Shown piece after piece: positions 36,157 to 43,610 of a DNA stretch of 64,000 bases. The notes beneath the pieces were generated by a model. That model was not told the origin of the DNA, did no database searches, and saw only the letters and a program-made list of their open reading frames with translations. The stretch's first letter is position 1; every line of letters starts with the position of its first letter. The translations under genes were made by a program, and so were the position numbers. The DNA lies in assembly GCA_003576695.1 (NCBI GenBank), contig QOZQ01000002.1, forward strand, positions 62,001-126,000, in the 5' to 3' direction. Origin of the DNA: Taklimakanibacter lacteus. Lineage in GTDB: Bacteria; Pseudomonadota; Alphaproteobacteria; Rhizobiales; Aestuariivirgaceae.

Positions 36157-36174
36157 GGCCCGCGCCTCGCTCGT

Positions 36175-37137
36175 CTATTGCTTGAGGATGCGGCTGGCAA
36201 ATTCCTTGCGGAACTCGTTGATGTCGACCGGCCGGCGCATCTTCCATAGAGTGACTTGCTTGAGGTCGACAAGGCCATGTCCCGGCACCGCGGTGGCGCC
36301 GACCACCTTGCCGAGCACCGCGGCGGCGTCATCGCTCGCCATGAAGTCGAGGAAGACCTTGGCTTCGGCGGGATTGGGTCCGCCCGCCACCAGGCCGCCG
36401 CCTTCCGACACATTGGGCGTGATGCGGCCATAGACGATGTCGACCGGCTTGCCCGATGATTTGGTCTCGAAGCAGGTTGTGTCGAAGGTGAGGCCGATCG
36501 CCACTTCGCCCGCCGCCGCGAGCTGGGCGCCGCCCGAGCCGCCGTCGGAATACTGATAGACATTCTCGTTGAGATTCTCGACGAAGGGCCAGCCGAACGC
36601 ATCGACGAAGGTGGTGAGGATGGCGCCGCCGGTGCCCGACTTCAGCGGCGAAGGCAGCGAGATCTCCTTGGCATAGGCAGGCTTGATCAGGTCTTCCCAG
36701 GTCGCGGGCATCGGCAGGTCCTTCTGCGCCAGCCTGTCCTTGTTCACCACCATGCACATCGTGGTCGCGAAATACTTGTTGTAGAAGCCGTCGGGATCGC
36801 GGAAATCCGTGGTGATCTTGGAATCCTTCGGCTCATAGGGCTCGAACACGCCCGCCTGCTTCAGCTGGTCAAGGGCGACATTGTTGACGAGATAGACGAT
36901 ATCGGCTTGCGGCTTGCCCTTCTCGGCAATGGCGCGTTCGGTGATCGGCCCGGTCGAGCCGGAAACGAATTTCACCTTGATGTCGGGATGCTTCTTCTCG
37001 AAGGCCGCGACGATCGCCGTATTCACATTGTCCGACGCATTATAGATGGTGATCTCGCCGGCGAGTGCCGCGCCGGCTCCCAGAGCGAGCGCGAGGGCGG
37101 CCGTTGCTGAGCGGATAAGGGACTTGGCTGTCGTCAT
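36175..37137 (-). CDS. ABC transporter substrate-binding protein (2-aminoethylphosphonate type)
   Basis: 320-residue periplasmic binding protein of the iron/AEP/thiamine class. Signal peptide about 1-26 (GAALAGEI). Class features: ITIYNASDNVNTAIVAAFEKKHPDIKV (shown in part) at the start, VYLVNNVALDQLKQAG, and GGLVAGGPNPAEAKVFLDFM near 230-250. First gene of the transporter operon, divergent from a LysR gene 101 bp away. The class binds ferric ion, spermidine, thiamine or aminophosphonates; the PbfA-like lyase at the operon end favours a 2-aminoethylphosphonate-type ligand. Confidence 0.85.
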   Translation of the reverse strand: MTTAKSLIRSATAALALALGAGAALAGEITIYNASDNVNTAIVAAFEKKHPDIKVKFVSGSTGPITERAIAEKGKPQADIVYLVNNVALDQLKQAGVFEPYEPKDSKITTDFRDPDGFYNKYFATTMCMVVNKDRLAQKDLPMPATWEDLIKPAYAKEISLPSPLKSGTGGAILTTFVDAFGWPFVENLNENVYQYSDGGSGGAQLAAAGEVAIGLTFDTTCFETKSSGKPVDIVYGRITPNVSEGGGLVAGGPNPAEAKVFLDFMASDDAAAVLGKVVGATAVPGHGLVDLKQVTLWKMRRPVDINEFRKEFASRILKQ

Positions 37138-37238
37138 TTTGACTCTCCCGAAATCTGAGTTGTTCTGTAATATTAGTGTTGCTTAAATCTGTGACACTCA
37201 TATGAAGCATTGCTTATGGTCTAGGGGCCGGATATCAC

Positions 37239-38105
37239 ATGAATTTCGCGCAGTTGCGGGCCTTCAACGCGGTCGCCACCCACCGCACCTTCTCGAGCGC
37301 CGCCCAGGCTTTGGGCGTCACCCAGTCGGCGATCACCCAGAACATCAAGTCGCTGGAGGAGAGCGTCGGCGCCAGCCTGTTCACCCGCACCGGCGCCGGC
37401 ATCGAGCTCACCGCGAGCGCCTATGATCTCCTGCCGCGGGTGCGCGAAGTGGTGCTGGCGCTCGAGGATCTGGGTGCGCGCATGAGCAAGACGCGCGACC
37501 TGCGCCTCGGCCATTTGTCGATCGGCCTGTGCGCTCCCTATGTCGCTATGCCGATCTTCGAGCGCTTCTCGGCAAGCTATCCGGGTGTCACGCTCAATGT
37601 CAGGCTCGGCAATTCATCCAGCCTGCTCGACCTCGTCGCCCAGCATGATGTCGACGTCGCGGTCGTCACATTGCTCGAGCCCAGCGACGACTTCGTGTGC
37701 GAGAAGCTCGTCGACCAGCAGGTGATGATCGTCGTGCACCCGTCGCATCCCTGGTGGCGCAGGGATCGCGTCAATGTGGCCGAGCTCGCCGGTCAGCCTT
37801 TCATCCTGCGCGAGGTGGGATCGATGACGCGACAGATTTTCGAGCGTGTGATGGCAAGGCACGGCGTTGCGATCACGACGCGCCTCGTCCTCGGCAGCCG
37901 CGAGGCGGTGAAGGAAGCGGTGGCGGCAGGTCTCGGCATCGGCATCGTTCTCAGCCAGGAGATCGGCCAGGATCCACGCGTCCGGGGCATGGCGATCGCC
38001 GACGACGGTGTGACGGCCGGCGAATATCTCGTCACCCTGGCACGCAACCGCGAGCGCGGTGTCATCCGCGAGTTCTTCGCAATCGCCGGCGGCGTGGAAA
38101 CCTGA
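37239..38105 (+). CDS. LysR-family transcriptional regulator
   Basis: 288-residue LysR regulator. N-terminal helix-turn-helix at about residues 18-40 (FSSAAQALGVTQSAITQNIKSLEE). The co-inducer domain from about residue 90 includes LSIGLCAPYVAMPIFERF and GSREAVKEAVAAGLGIG. It is divergent from the aminophosphonate-type transporter operon with a 101-bp AT-rich gap (37138-37238), the usual arrangement for a LysR activator of that operon. The effector would be an aminophosphonate or its breakdown product (inference). Confidence 0.92.
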   Translation: MNFAQLRAFNAVATHRTFSSAAQALGVTQSAITQNIKSLEESVGASLFTRTGAGIELTASAYDLLPRVREVVLALEDLGARMSKTRDLRLGHLSIGLCAPYVAMPIFERFSASYPGVTLNVRLGNSSSLLDLVAQHDVDVAVVTLLEPSDDFVCEKLVDQQVMIVVHPSHPWWRRDRVNVAELAGQPFILREVGSMTRQIFERVMARHGVAITTRLVLGSREAVKEAVAAGLGIGIVLSQEIGQDPRVRGMAIADDGVTAGEYLVTLARNRERGVIREFFAIAGGVET

Positions 38106-38116
38106 CCGGCCTGATC

Positions 38117-38611
38117 TTACGGGACGATGACGGTCAGATAGGGAGCCGTCGGCTTCTCCGCATCGCCGCTGATCGCCGGCGCCTGGTGACGGATGGGCTT
38201 CAGGCTCTGGAGATAGGCCGCCAGCGCATAGGCGTCTTCATCGGTCAGTCGCCCATAATGCTTGTAGGGCATTGCGGGTGCCAGAATGCGGCCATCGGGC
38301 CGCTCGCCGGTGCGCACCGCCTTGACGATATCGTCGGCGCTCCATGAGCCGAGCCCGGTTTCGTGATCGGGCGTCAGATTGGGCGGATAGAAGATGCCAA
38401 GGCCTGGAATCTGGAATCCGACTTCCGAGCCGGCCAGATAGCGCTCGGGATCGGGCTTGCCGAGGAACACGCCAGTGGTGTGGCATCCGGCGCAATCCAT
38501 GATCGTGGCGAGATACTCGCCGCGCTTCGCAGGCTCGTCAGCCGCGGCGGGAACCGTTGCGGTCAGGACGAGGCCGGTCAATCCGAGGATCATTGCAATC
38601 GCATTGCGCAT
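38117..38611 (-). CDS. Exported monohaem cytochrome c
   Basis: 164 residues with a signal peptide (about 1-24, ending PAAADE). One haem motif CAGCH near residues 40-44. GFQIPGLGIFYPPNLTPDHETGLG, DDIVKAVRTGERPDGRILAPAMPY and DEDAYALAAYLQSLKPI match the cytochrome domains of periplasmic alcohol and gluconate dehydrogenases, which usually carry three such domains; this is a single-domain version. The probable Met ligand is in APAMPYKHYG. It is the last gene after an NTF2-like protein and a TetR regulator. No dehydrogenase is adjacent, so its electron donor is unknown. Confidence 0.85.
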   Translation of the reverse strand: MRNAIAMILGLTGLVLTATVPAAADEPAKRGEYLATIMDCAGCHTTGVFLGKPDPERYLAGSEVGFQIPGLGIFYPPNLTPDHETGLGSWSADDIVKAVRTGERPDGRILAPAMPYKHYGRLTDEDAYALAAYLQSLKPIRHQAPAISGDAEKPTAPYLTVIVP

Positions 38612-38662
38612 GATGAAGGTTCTCCGTTGGAGTGTTGGACAATTTTGGGAAGGAAATGGACT

Positions 38663-39280
38663 CTAGCCTGTGCGCCGGGATGCCCTGGCCGCGTCGACCA
38701 GCGCGCGGATCGCCCACTGCTTGACCGCGCGGGCTTCTCTGTCGCTTGCTTGCAACACGTCCTTGAAGACGACGATGGCTTCCGGACCGACGATGAGGGC
38801 CAGCGCCTTCTGCAGCAGGTCGAAGGCGGCGGGATCGAAATCATTCTCGCAGGGCTTGAGCGCCGCCTCGATCAGCGGCGTGCGGCGGTTCTGGCGGGGA
38901 GGGATGTCGCTCTCGCCGCCGCCTTTGACGGCCCGTTGCAGCGAATGCACCAGCATCATCCGCAACGAGGATTCATTGGAAAGGACGACGTCATGCAGCG
39001 CGGTGTCGACCTGCTGCAGGCGCTTGACCGGATCCGCCGATGACGTGCCGTGGAAAAGATCGTCGGCTTCCGGAATGGCGATATCGAAGGAGGCTTCGAG
39101 CAGAAGCGCTTCGACGCCGGGAAAATAGCGGTAGGCCGTCGCGCGCGACACCATGGCTTCATCGGCGATCTCTTCGAGACCGGGACTGCGTCCTTTTCTC
39201 ATGAGGCGTGCCGCGGCTTGCAGCAGGTCCTTGCGGGTGCGTCGCCGCTGGTTGGCGCGGCCTGATCTTTCGCCATCCAT
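38663..39280 (-). CDS. TetR-family transcriptional regulator
   Basis: 205 residues. N-terminal TetR helix-turn-helix around residues 15-60 (RKDLLQAAARLM, then PGLEEIADEAMVSRATAYRYFPGVEALL). The all-helical C-terminal domain does not match a ligand class I recognise. The ATG at 39280 gives MDGERSGRANQ; the open frame extends upstream into the neighbouring gene and is not needed. It sits between the NTF2-like gene (stop 39285) and cytochrome c (start 38611) and is probably self-regulated through the inverted repeats at 39713-39747. Confidence 0.9.
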   Translation of the reverse strand: MDGERSGRANQRRRTRKDLLQAAARLMRKGRSPGLEEIADEAMVSRATAYRYFPGVEALLLEASFDIAIPEADDLFHGTSSADPVKRLQQVDTALHDVVLSNESSLRMMLVHSLQRAVKGGGESDIPPRQNRRTPLIEAALKPCENDFDPAAFDLLQKALALIVGPEAIVVFKDVLQASDREARAVKQWAIRALVDAARASRRTG

Positions 39281-39284
39281 CGTT

Positions 39285-39704
39285 TCATTCCTGGGGCAGC
39301 TGGCGCATGATGGCGGCGAGATCGACCCACACATTCTCGCGCTGGATGTCGCCCGAGCTGGTGAACTCGATGATATGGAGGAGCCGGAATTCGAGCGGCC
39401 GGTTACGGCCTTCTATTCCGAAGGGCCGGCCGGGAGCGCGGCCTTGCCAGAGCGATTCATCGACCAGGAAGCTTTTGCCGTAGAGCCGCTTGCGGCATGT
39501 GACGCGGCTTTCCGCGAGATCGGCGAACATCTGCTCGTAGAATGCGCGTGCATTGGCGCGGCCATGCGACGGCCCTGTGAGCCAGCCGACGACATCATGC
39601 TCGGCATCGGGCGCGAGAGTCGCCAGGACGCCGTCTATGTCGTCGCGGGCTTCGAAGCTGAAATGCTCGTCGACTTTCTGGTCCATTTCCAAGGGGGTCA
39701 GCAT
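39285..39704 (-). CDS. NTF2/SnoaL-like domain protein
   Basis: 139-residue alpha+beta cone protein. Pattern: FEARDDIDGVLATLAPDAEHDVVG, then GRANARAFYEQMFADL, ending FTSSGDIQRENVWVDLAAI, which fits nuclear transport factor 2-like (SnoaL-like) small-molecule-binding or hydrolase folds. No signal peptide. Start ATG at 39704 with GAGG upstream; this ribosome site lies within a candidate operator. First gene of a three-gene operon with the TetR regulator and a cytochrome c. The family includes isomerases, dehydratases and binding proteins, so function is not assignable. Confidence 0.8.
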   Translation of the reverse strand: MLTPLEMDQKVDEHFSFEARDDIDGVLATLAPDAEHDVVGWLTGPSHGRANARAFYEQMFADLAESRVTCRKRLYGKSFLVDESLWQGRAPGRPFGIEGRNRPLEFRLLHIIEFTSSGDIQRENVWVDLAAIMRQLPQE

Positions 39705-39712
39705 GGCTAATC

Positions 39713-39759
39713 CTCACTTAAGGTGAGACTGCCTTAATGAGACTCATGTCTTATGTCAA
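39713..39759 (-). promoter_or_regulatory. Promoter with two candidate TetR operators
   Basis: On the minus strand TTGACA (39759-39754) is followed after 17 bases by TAAGGC (39736-39731), a fair promoter. The spacer contains the perfect palindrome ATGAGACTCAT (39737-39747). A second inverted repeat, CTCAC-5-GTGAG (39713-39727), covers the start region and ribosome site. Binding by the TetR protein of the same operon would block both polymerase and ribosome access; this is inferred from layout. Confidence 0.6.
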
Positions 39760-39861
39760 TACTGAAATATCATAAAAGGACACGAAGCTCGCGCGTGGCG
39801 CGTGTCCGATTGAGATCAACCAGCTGATATTGCTCGGATAAGTCAGGAAAATCGCGCGGCG

Positions 39862-40356
39862 TCAGAATTCCGGATTGTCCTGCAGATTGGTAACGACCCG
39901 CCGGTTCTGCGCCTTGCATTCGATCTCTGGGCAGTCGTCGCCGATCTTCTCGCGGCCATAGCCCTTGGCCAGCATGCGCTCAGGGCCGATACCCATCGAA
40001 GCGAGATAGCTCTTCACCGCATCGGCGCGCTTCTGCGAGAGCGCGGTCTGGGCTTGCGTGGAGCCCGGATCATCCGCCGAGCCCTGCAGCTTCACCTTCC
40101 AGTTGGGATACTGGTTCAGCCATTGCGCCTGCTTGTCGAGGGTGGCGCGCGCCGTGTCGTCGAGCGCCGCCGAGCCTTGCGTGAAGAAGGTGCGGCGTCC
40201 GACATTCACCATGAAGTCTTGCTCGCTGCCCGGCACGGCATTGATCGCGCCGGTCGACGTGCTCGTATCTTCCGTGAGGCCGGGGTTCTTGTTGCCCGAG
40301 CTCGTGCAGGCCGCAACGAGCAGAAGCAGAGCGACAGCGGTAATGCGTTTCATCAT
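39862..40356 (-). CDS. OmpA/Pal-like lipoprotein
   Basis: 164 residues. Lipobox LLVAAC near residues 12-17 predicts a lipid-anchored protein in the outer membrane or periplasm. After a Ser/Thr/Gly linker, residues about 50-160 form an OmpA C-terminal domain that binds peptidoglycan (LDKQAQWLNQYPNWKVKLQG, then SQKRADAVKSYLASMGI, GYGREKIG and QNRRVV). It resembles Pal, but DDPGST replaces the usual DxRG loop region, and no tol genes are adjacent, so it is probably not the main Pal. It follows an L,D-transpeptidase gene by 3 bp, which suggests a joint envelope role. A second ATG follows the first. Confidence 0.87.
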   Translation of the reverse strand: MMKRITAVALLLLVAACTSSGNKNPGLTEDTSTSTGAINAVPGSEQDFMVNVGRRTFFTQGSAALDDTARATLDKQAQWLNQYPNWKVKLQGSADDPGSTQAQTALSQKRADAVKSYLASMGIGPERMLAKGYGREKIGDDCPEIECKAQNRRVVTNLQDNPEF

Positions 40357-40359
40357 CGA

Positions 40360-41049
40360 TCAATCCGACGGCAGCGAGTCGACTTCGGCGCTTTCATCGA
40401 TCACCGGCGCGCCCAGATGCCGCAGCACGAGGACGCGGGTGCCGATCGGGCAACGCTGATAGAGGTCGATGACATCTTCGGGGAACATGCGCACGCAGCC
40501 CGATGAGACATTGGAGCCGATCGACCAGGGCTCCATCGTGCCATGCAGGCGATAGCCGAGATCCTTGCCATTGCGATGGAGATACAGGGCACGGGGGCCC
40601 AGCGGATTGTCGATCCCGCCATCGACATATTCGGGAAGATCGGGCTGGCGCTTGCGCATCTCGGGCGGCGGCACCCAGCGTGGCCACAGTGCCTTGCGGT
40701 CGATGCGGGCGCGGCCATACCAGCGGAAGCCGTCGCGCCCGACCCCCACCCCATAGCGCAGCGCCGTCTGGTTCTCGAAGACGACATAGAGGAAGTGATT
40801 GGACGCATCGACGACGACGCTGCCCAGAGGCTCGGTGCTCTGATAGGCGACCAGCTGCCGGCGCCACTTGTCCTTGATCTTCTTCCAGTTGGTCCGGCGA
40901 TAGGTGTGACCGTTATCCTCCTGGGTGCCGGCGAAATATTTCATCGCCGAGCCGCTGAAGGTCTTGGAATAGGCATGCGCCTCGCCGGCCAGCCCGGCCG
41001 TGCCGATCGCCGCGAGCCCACCGATAAAATCCCTTCGGGTCAAAGACAT
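40360..41049 (-). CDS. L,D-transpeptidase (YkuD domain), Tat-exported
   Basis: 229-residue cell-wall enzyme. Twin-arginine signal LTRRDFIGGLAAIG (residues 3-16). The YkuD domain spans about 75-210: VVDASNHFLYVVFE, the conserved HGT with its His (YRLHGTMEPW), and the catalytic Cys in SSGCVRMFPEDV. Enzymes of this family make 3-3 cross-links or attach proteins to peptidoglycan by acting on the meso-diaminopimelate of tetrapeptides. Gene pair with the OmpA-like lipoprotein. Paralogues of this type are common in Rhizobiales, many with the same Tat-like N terminus (from memory). Confidence 0.9.
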   Translation of the reverse strand: MSLTRRDFIGGLAAIGTAGLAGEAHAYSKTFSGSAMKYFAGTQEDNGHTYRRTNWKKIKDKWRRQLVAYQSTEPLGSVVVDASNHFLYVVFENQTALRYGVGVGRDGFRWYGRARIDRKALWPRWVPPPEMRKRQPDLPEYVDGGIDNPLGPRALYLHRNGKDLGYRLHGTMEPWSIGSNVSSGCVRMFPEDVIDLYQRCPIGTRVLVLRHLGAPVIDESAEVDSLPSD

Positions 41050-41156
41050 GGCTAGAACCTCTCGAGACCCCTCTCGAATCCTCGGGCCACTCTACATGAA
41101 CCGCAAATCTTGCCAATACGTTACGTCAGTTCAGGTGGACCGGGACCGGGGCGCCG

Positions 41157-42890
41157 TCAATAGATCGCCGGTTCCGCGACGGCGGCGCCGAAAGTGGTTT
41201 CGAGGAAGTCGAAATCGCAGCCTCTATGCGCTTGCGTCATGTGGCGGGCGGCCAGCCAGCCGAAGCCGCGCTCATAGCGGGGTGGCGGCGCCCGCCATTG
41301 CGCCCGCCTGGCCTGCAGCGTGTCTTCCGGCACCTTGAGCTCGATGCTGCGCCGCGCCACGTCGACTTCGATGATGTCGCTGTTCTGGACCAGCGCCAGC
41401 GGGCCGCCGACATAGGCTTCGGGCGAGACATGCAGCACGCAGGCGCCATAGCTCGTGCCCGACATGCGGGCATCGGATATGCGCAGCATGTCGCGCAGGC
41501 CGGCTTTGACCAGCTTCTTCGGGATGGGCAGCATGCCCCATTCCGGCATGCCGGGCCCGCCCAGGGGCCCGGCATTGCGCAGCACCATCACATGATCGGG
41601 CGTGACATCGAGATCGTCGCGCTCCACCTGCGCTTTCATCTCGGCATAGGAGTCGAAGACGATTGCCGGTCCCTGGTGCTTCAGGAAGCGCTGATCCGCG
41701 GCCGACGGCTTCATGACGCAGCCATGGGGCGCCAGGTTGCCGCGCAGCACCGCGGTGGCGCCTTCCTTGTAGATGGGCTGGTCGAGCGGCCGGATGACGT
41801 CCTCATTATATATGCCGGCATCGCGCGCCGTCTCGATGATCGACTTGCCCGTGACGGTGATCGCATTTTCATGGAAATGCGGGATGAGCCTTTTCAGCAC
41901 CGCCTTGAGCCCGCCCGCATAGAAGAAGTCCTCCATGAGATAGGTCGTGCCCGACGGCCTGATATTGGCGATCACCGGAATGCGGCGCGACATGGCGTCG
42001 AACTCATCGAGCCCATAGGAAATGCCGGCGCGTCCCGCCATGGCGATGGCATGAATGATGGCGTTGGTCGATCCGCCGATCGCCATTTGCACCATGGTGG
42101 CGTGATCGAAGGCCTCGCGGGTGAGGATCCTGTCGGGTGTCAGATCCTCCCACACCATCTCGACCGCGCGCCGTCCGGAAGCCGCCGCCATGCGTTGATG
42201 CGCCGAATCGGCAGCGGGGATGGAGCTGGCGCCCGGCAAGGTCATGCCGAGCGCTTCGGCAAAGGCGGTCATCGTGCTCGCCGTACCCATGGTCATGCAA
42301 TGGCCGTAGGAGCGCGCGATCCCGCCTTCCATGTCGCGCCAGTCGTCATCGCTGATCTGCCCGGCGCGCCTTTCGTCCCAGTATTTCCACACATCGGAGC
42401 CTGACCCGAGCAGCCCGCCCCGCCAATTGCCGCGCAGCATGGGCCCCGCCGGCACATAGATGGCGGGCAGGCCGGCGGAAGTGGCGCCCATGATGAGGGC
42501 CGGCGTGGTCTTGTCGCAGCCCCCCATCAGCACCACGCCGTCGATCGGATGGCTGCGGATCAGTTCCTCGCATTCGAGCGCCAGCAGGTTGCGGTAGAGC
42601 ATGGTCGTCGGCTTGACGAAGGGTTCGCTCAGGCTGAGCGCCGGCAATTCGATCGGCATGCCGCCCACCTGCAATATGCCGCGTTTGACCCATTGCACCC
42701 GGTCGGGGAAATGCGCATGGCACGGATTGATGTCGGACCAGGTGTTGATGATGCCGATGATCGGCCGGTCCCAGTCGACCTTGTCATAGCCCATCTGATT
42801 GGCGCGCGAGCGATGGCCGAAGGCGCGGAGATCATCGACGCCGAACCAGCGGCGGCTGCGCAGCTCCGCCAGCGTCTTACGCTTTGCCAT
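41157..42890 (-). CDS. IlvD/Edd-family dehydratase (L-arabinonate dehydratase type)
   Basis: 577-residue 2Fe-2S dehydratase that converts sugar acids to 2-keto-3-deoxy acids. Cluster ligands Cys57 (INPCHAH), Cys125 (GGCDKT) and Cys198 (GHCMTMGT) align two residues earlier than the Cys59/127/200 of Rhizobium L-arabinonate dehydratase. The IGGSTNAIIH and DARMSGTSYG motifs are present. The length and AGPMLRGNW, RGGLLGSGSD segments fit the pentonate/sugar-acid branch rather than branched-chain amino acid IlvD. It stands alone. Together with the GguC/AraD1-like protein at 12650 it could form a non-phosphorylating pentose route, encoded in two places. Confidence 0.88.
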   Translation of the reverse strand: MAKRKTLAELRSRRWFGVDDLRAFGHRSRANQMGYDKVDWDRPIIGIINTWSDINPCHAHFPDRVQWVKRGILQVGGMPIELPALSLSEPFVKPTTMLYRNLLALECEELIRSHPIDGVVLMGGCDKTTPALIMGATSAGLPAIYVPAGPMLRGNWRGGLLGSGSDVWKYWDERRAGQISDDDWRDMEGGIARSYGHCMTMGTASTMTAFAEALGMTLPGASSIPAADSAHQRMAAASGRRAVEMVWEDLTPDRILTREAFDHATMVQMAIGGSTNAIIHAIAMAGRAGISYGLDEFDAMSRRIPVIANIRPSGTTYLMEDFFYAGGLKAVLKRLIPHFHENAITVTGKSIIETARDAGIYNEDVIRPLDQPIYKEGATAVLRGNLAPHGCVMKPSAADQRFLKHQGPAIVFDSYAEMKAQVERDDLDVTPDHVMVLRNAGPLGGPGMPEWGMLPIPKKLVKAGLRDMLRISDARMSGTSYGACVLHVSPEAYVGGPLALVQNSDIIEVDVARRSIELKVPEDTLQARRAQWRAPPPRYERGFGWLAARHMTQAHRGCDFDFLETTFGAAVAEPAIY

Positions 42891-42908
42891 ATTTATCTAT
42901 CCCCTTAA

Positions 42909-43005
42909 AGCATGATACGGAAAAGTGGATACCGGTTTTCCGAAAAGATCATGCGCAAAAAAGCTGGAGCGTGATGACGACTCAAGGTGAAAATCATCAC
43001 GCTCC
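42909..43005. repeat. Palindromic repeat family B, intact intergenic copy
   Basis: Same two-hairpin layout as 7873-7969: AGCATGATACGGAAAAGTGG, CCGGTTTTCCG, GATCATGCGC, then GGAGCGTGATGA pairing with TCATCACGCTCC. It lies between the dehydratase start (42890) and the Lrp gene stop (43015), both minus strand. No CTAG flanks this copy; TTAA is at 42905-42908. Confidence 0.85.
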
Positions 43006-43014
43006 GGCGTCATT

Positions 43015-43479
43015 TCATTTCACCGGCAGCGCATGCGAGCGCTTCACCTCGCCGAGCGCGAAGCTCGATTCGATCGAGGCGACGCCGTCGAGCCGCGTGA
43101 GCTTCTCCTTCAGGAACCGCTCATAGGCTTCGAGGTCGCTCACCACGATGCGCATCAGATAGTCGCGCTGTCCGGTCATGAGGAAACAGTCGACCACTTC
43201 CGGCCAGCGCCGGATCGCCTGGGCGAAACGGTCGAGTTCCTCCTCGCGCTGACGCTCAAGCTTGATCGAGGCGAAGACGCTGATCGGCAGGCCGACCTTG
43301 GATGGATCGATGACGGCGGCATAGCCCTTGATGATGCCCGCTTTTTCCAGGTTGCGCACCCGTCTGGCGCAAGGTGAGGCCGAAAGCCCCACTTTTTCGG
43401 CAAGCTCCTGGATGGCCAGGCGGCCATCGGCCTGCAGCGCGCGCAGGATTCTGAGGTCGATCTCGTCCAGTTTCGGCAT
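43015..43479 (-). CDS. Lrp/AsnC-family transcriptional regulator
   Basis: 154 residues. N-terminal HTH (LRILRALQADGRLAIQELAEKVGLSASPCARRVRNLE, given in parts) at about residues 9-45. The C-terminal RAM ligand-binding domain includes FLMTGQRDYLMRIVVSDLEAYERF. Start ATG at 43479, 131 bp from the divergent 2-oxoacid dehydrogenase gene. This matches the MdeR/MdeB arrangement in pseudomonads, where an Lrp-type protein controls methionine and 2-oxobutyrate degradation. An amino acid such as methionine, threonine or a branched-chain residue is the likely effector. Confidence 0.92.
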   Translation of the reverse strand: MPKLDEIDLRILRALQADGRLAIQELAEKVGLSASPCARRVRNLEKAGIIKGYAAVIDPSKVGLPISVFASIKLERQREEELDRFAQAIRRWPEVVDCFLMTGQRDYLMRIVVSDLEAYERFLKEKLTRLDGVASIESSFALGEVKRSHALPVK

Positions 43480-43610
43480 TGGTGATTTTCACCATTTTCT
43501 CTCAATAGACAACAGAATAACGCCAATTCGAGGCGTATGATAAGCGAGAATTGGCAAAAACAGCCAGGCTGGATTTGCTAGGTTTCGGGCTCTCAGGAGC
43601 AGAGCAGACC

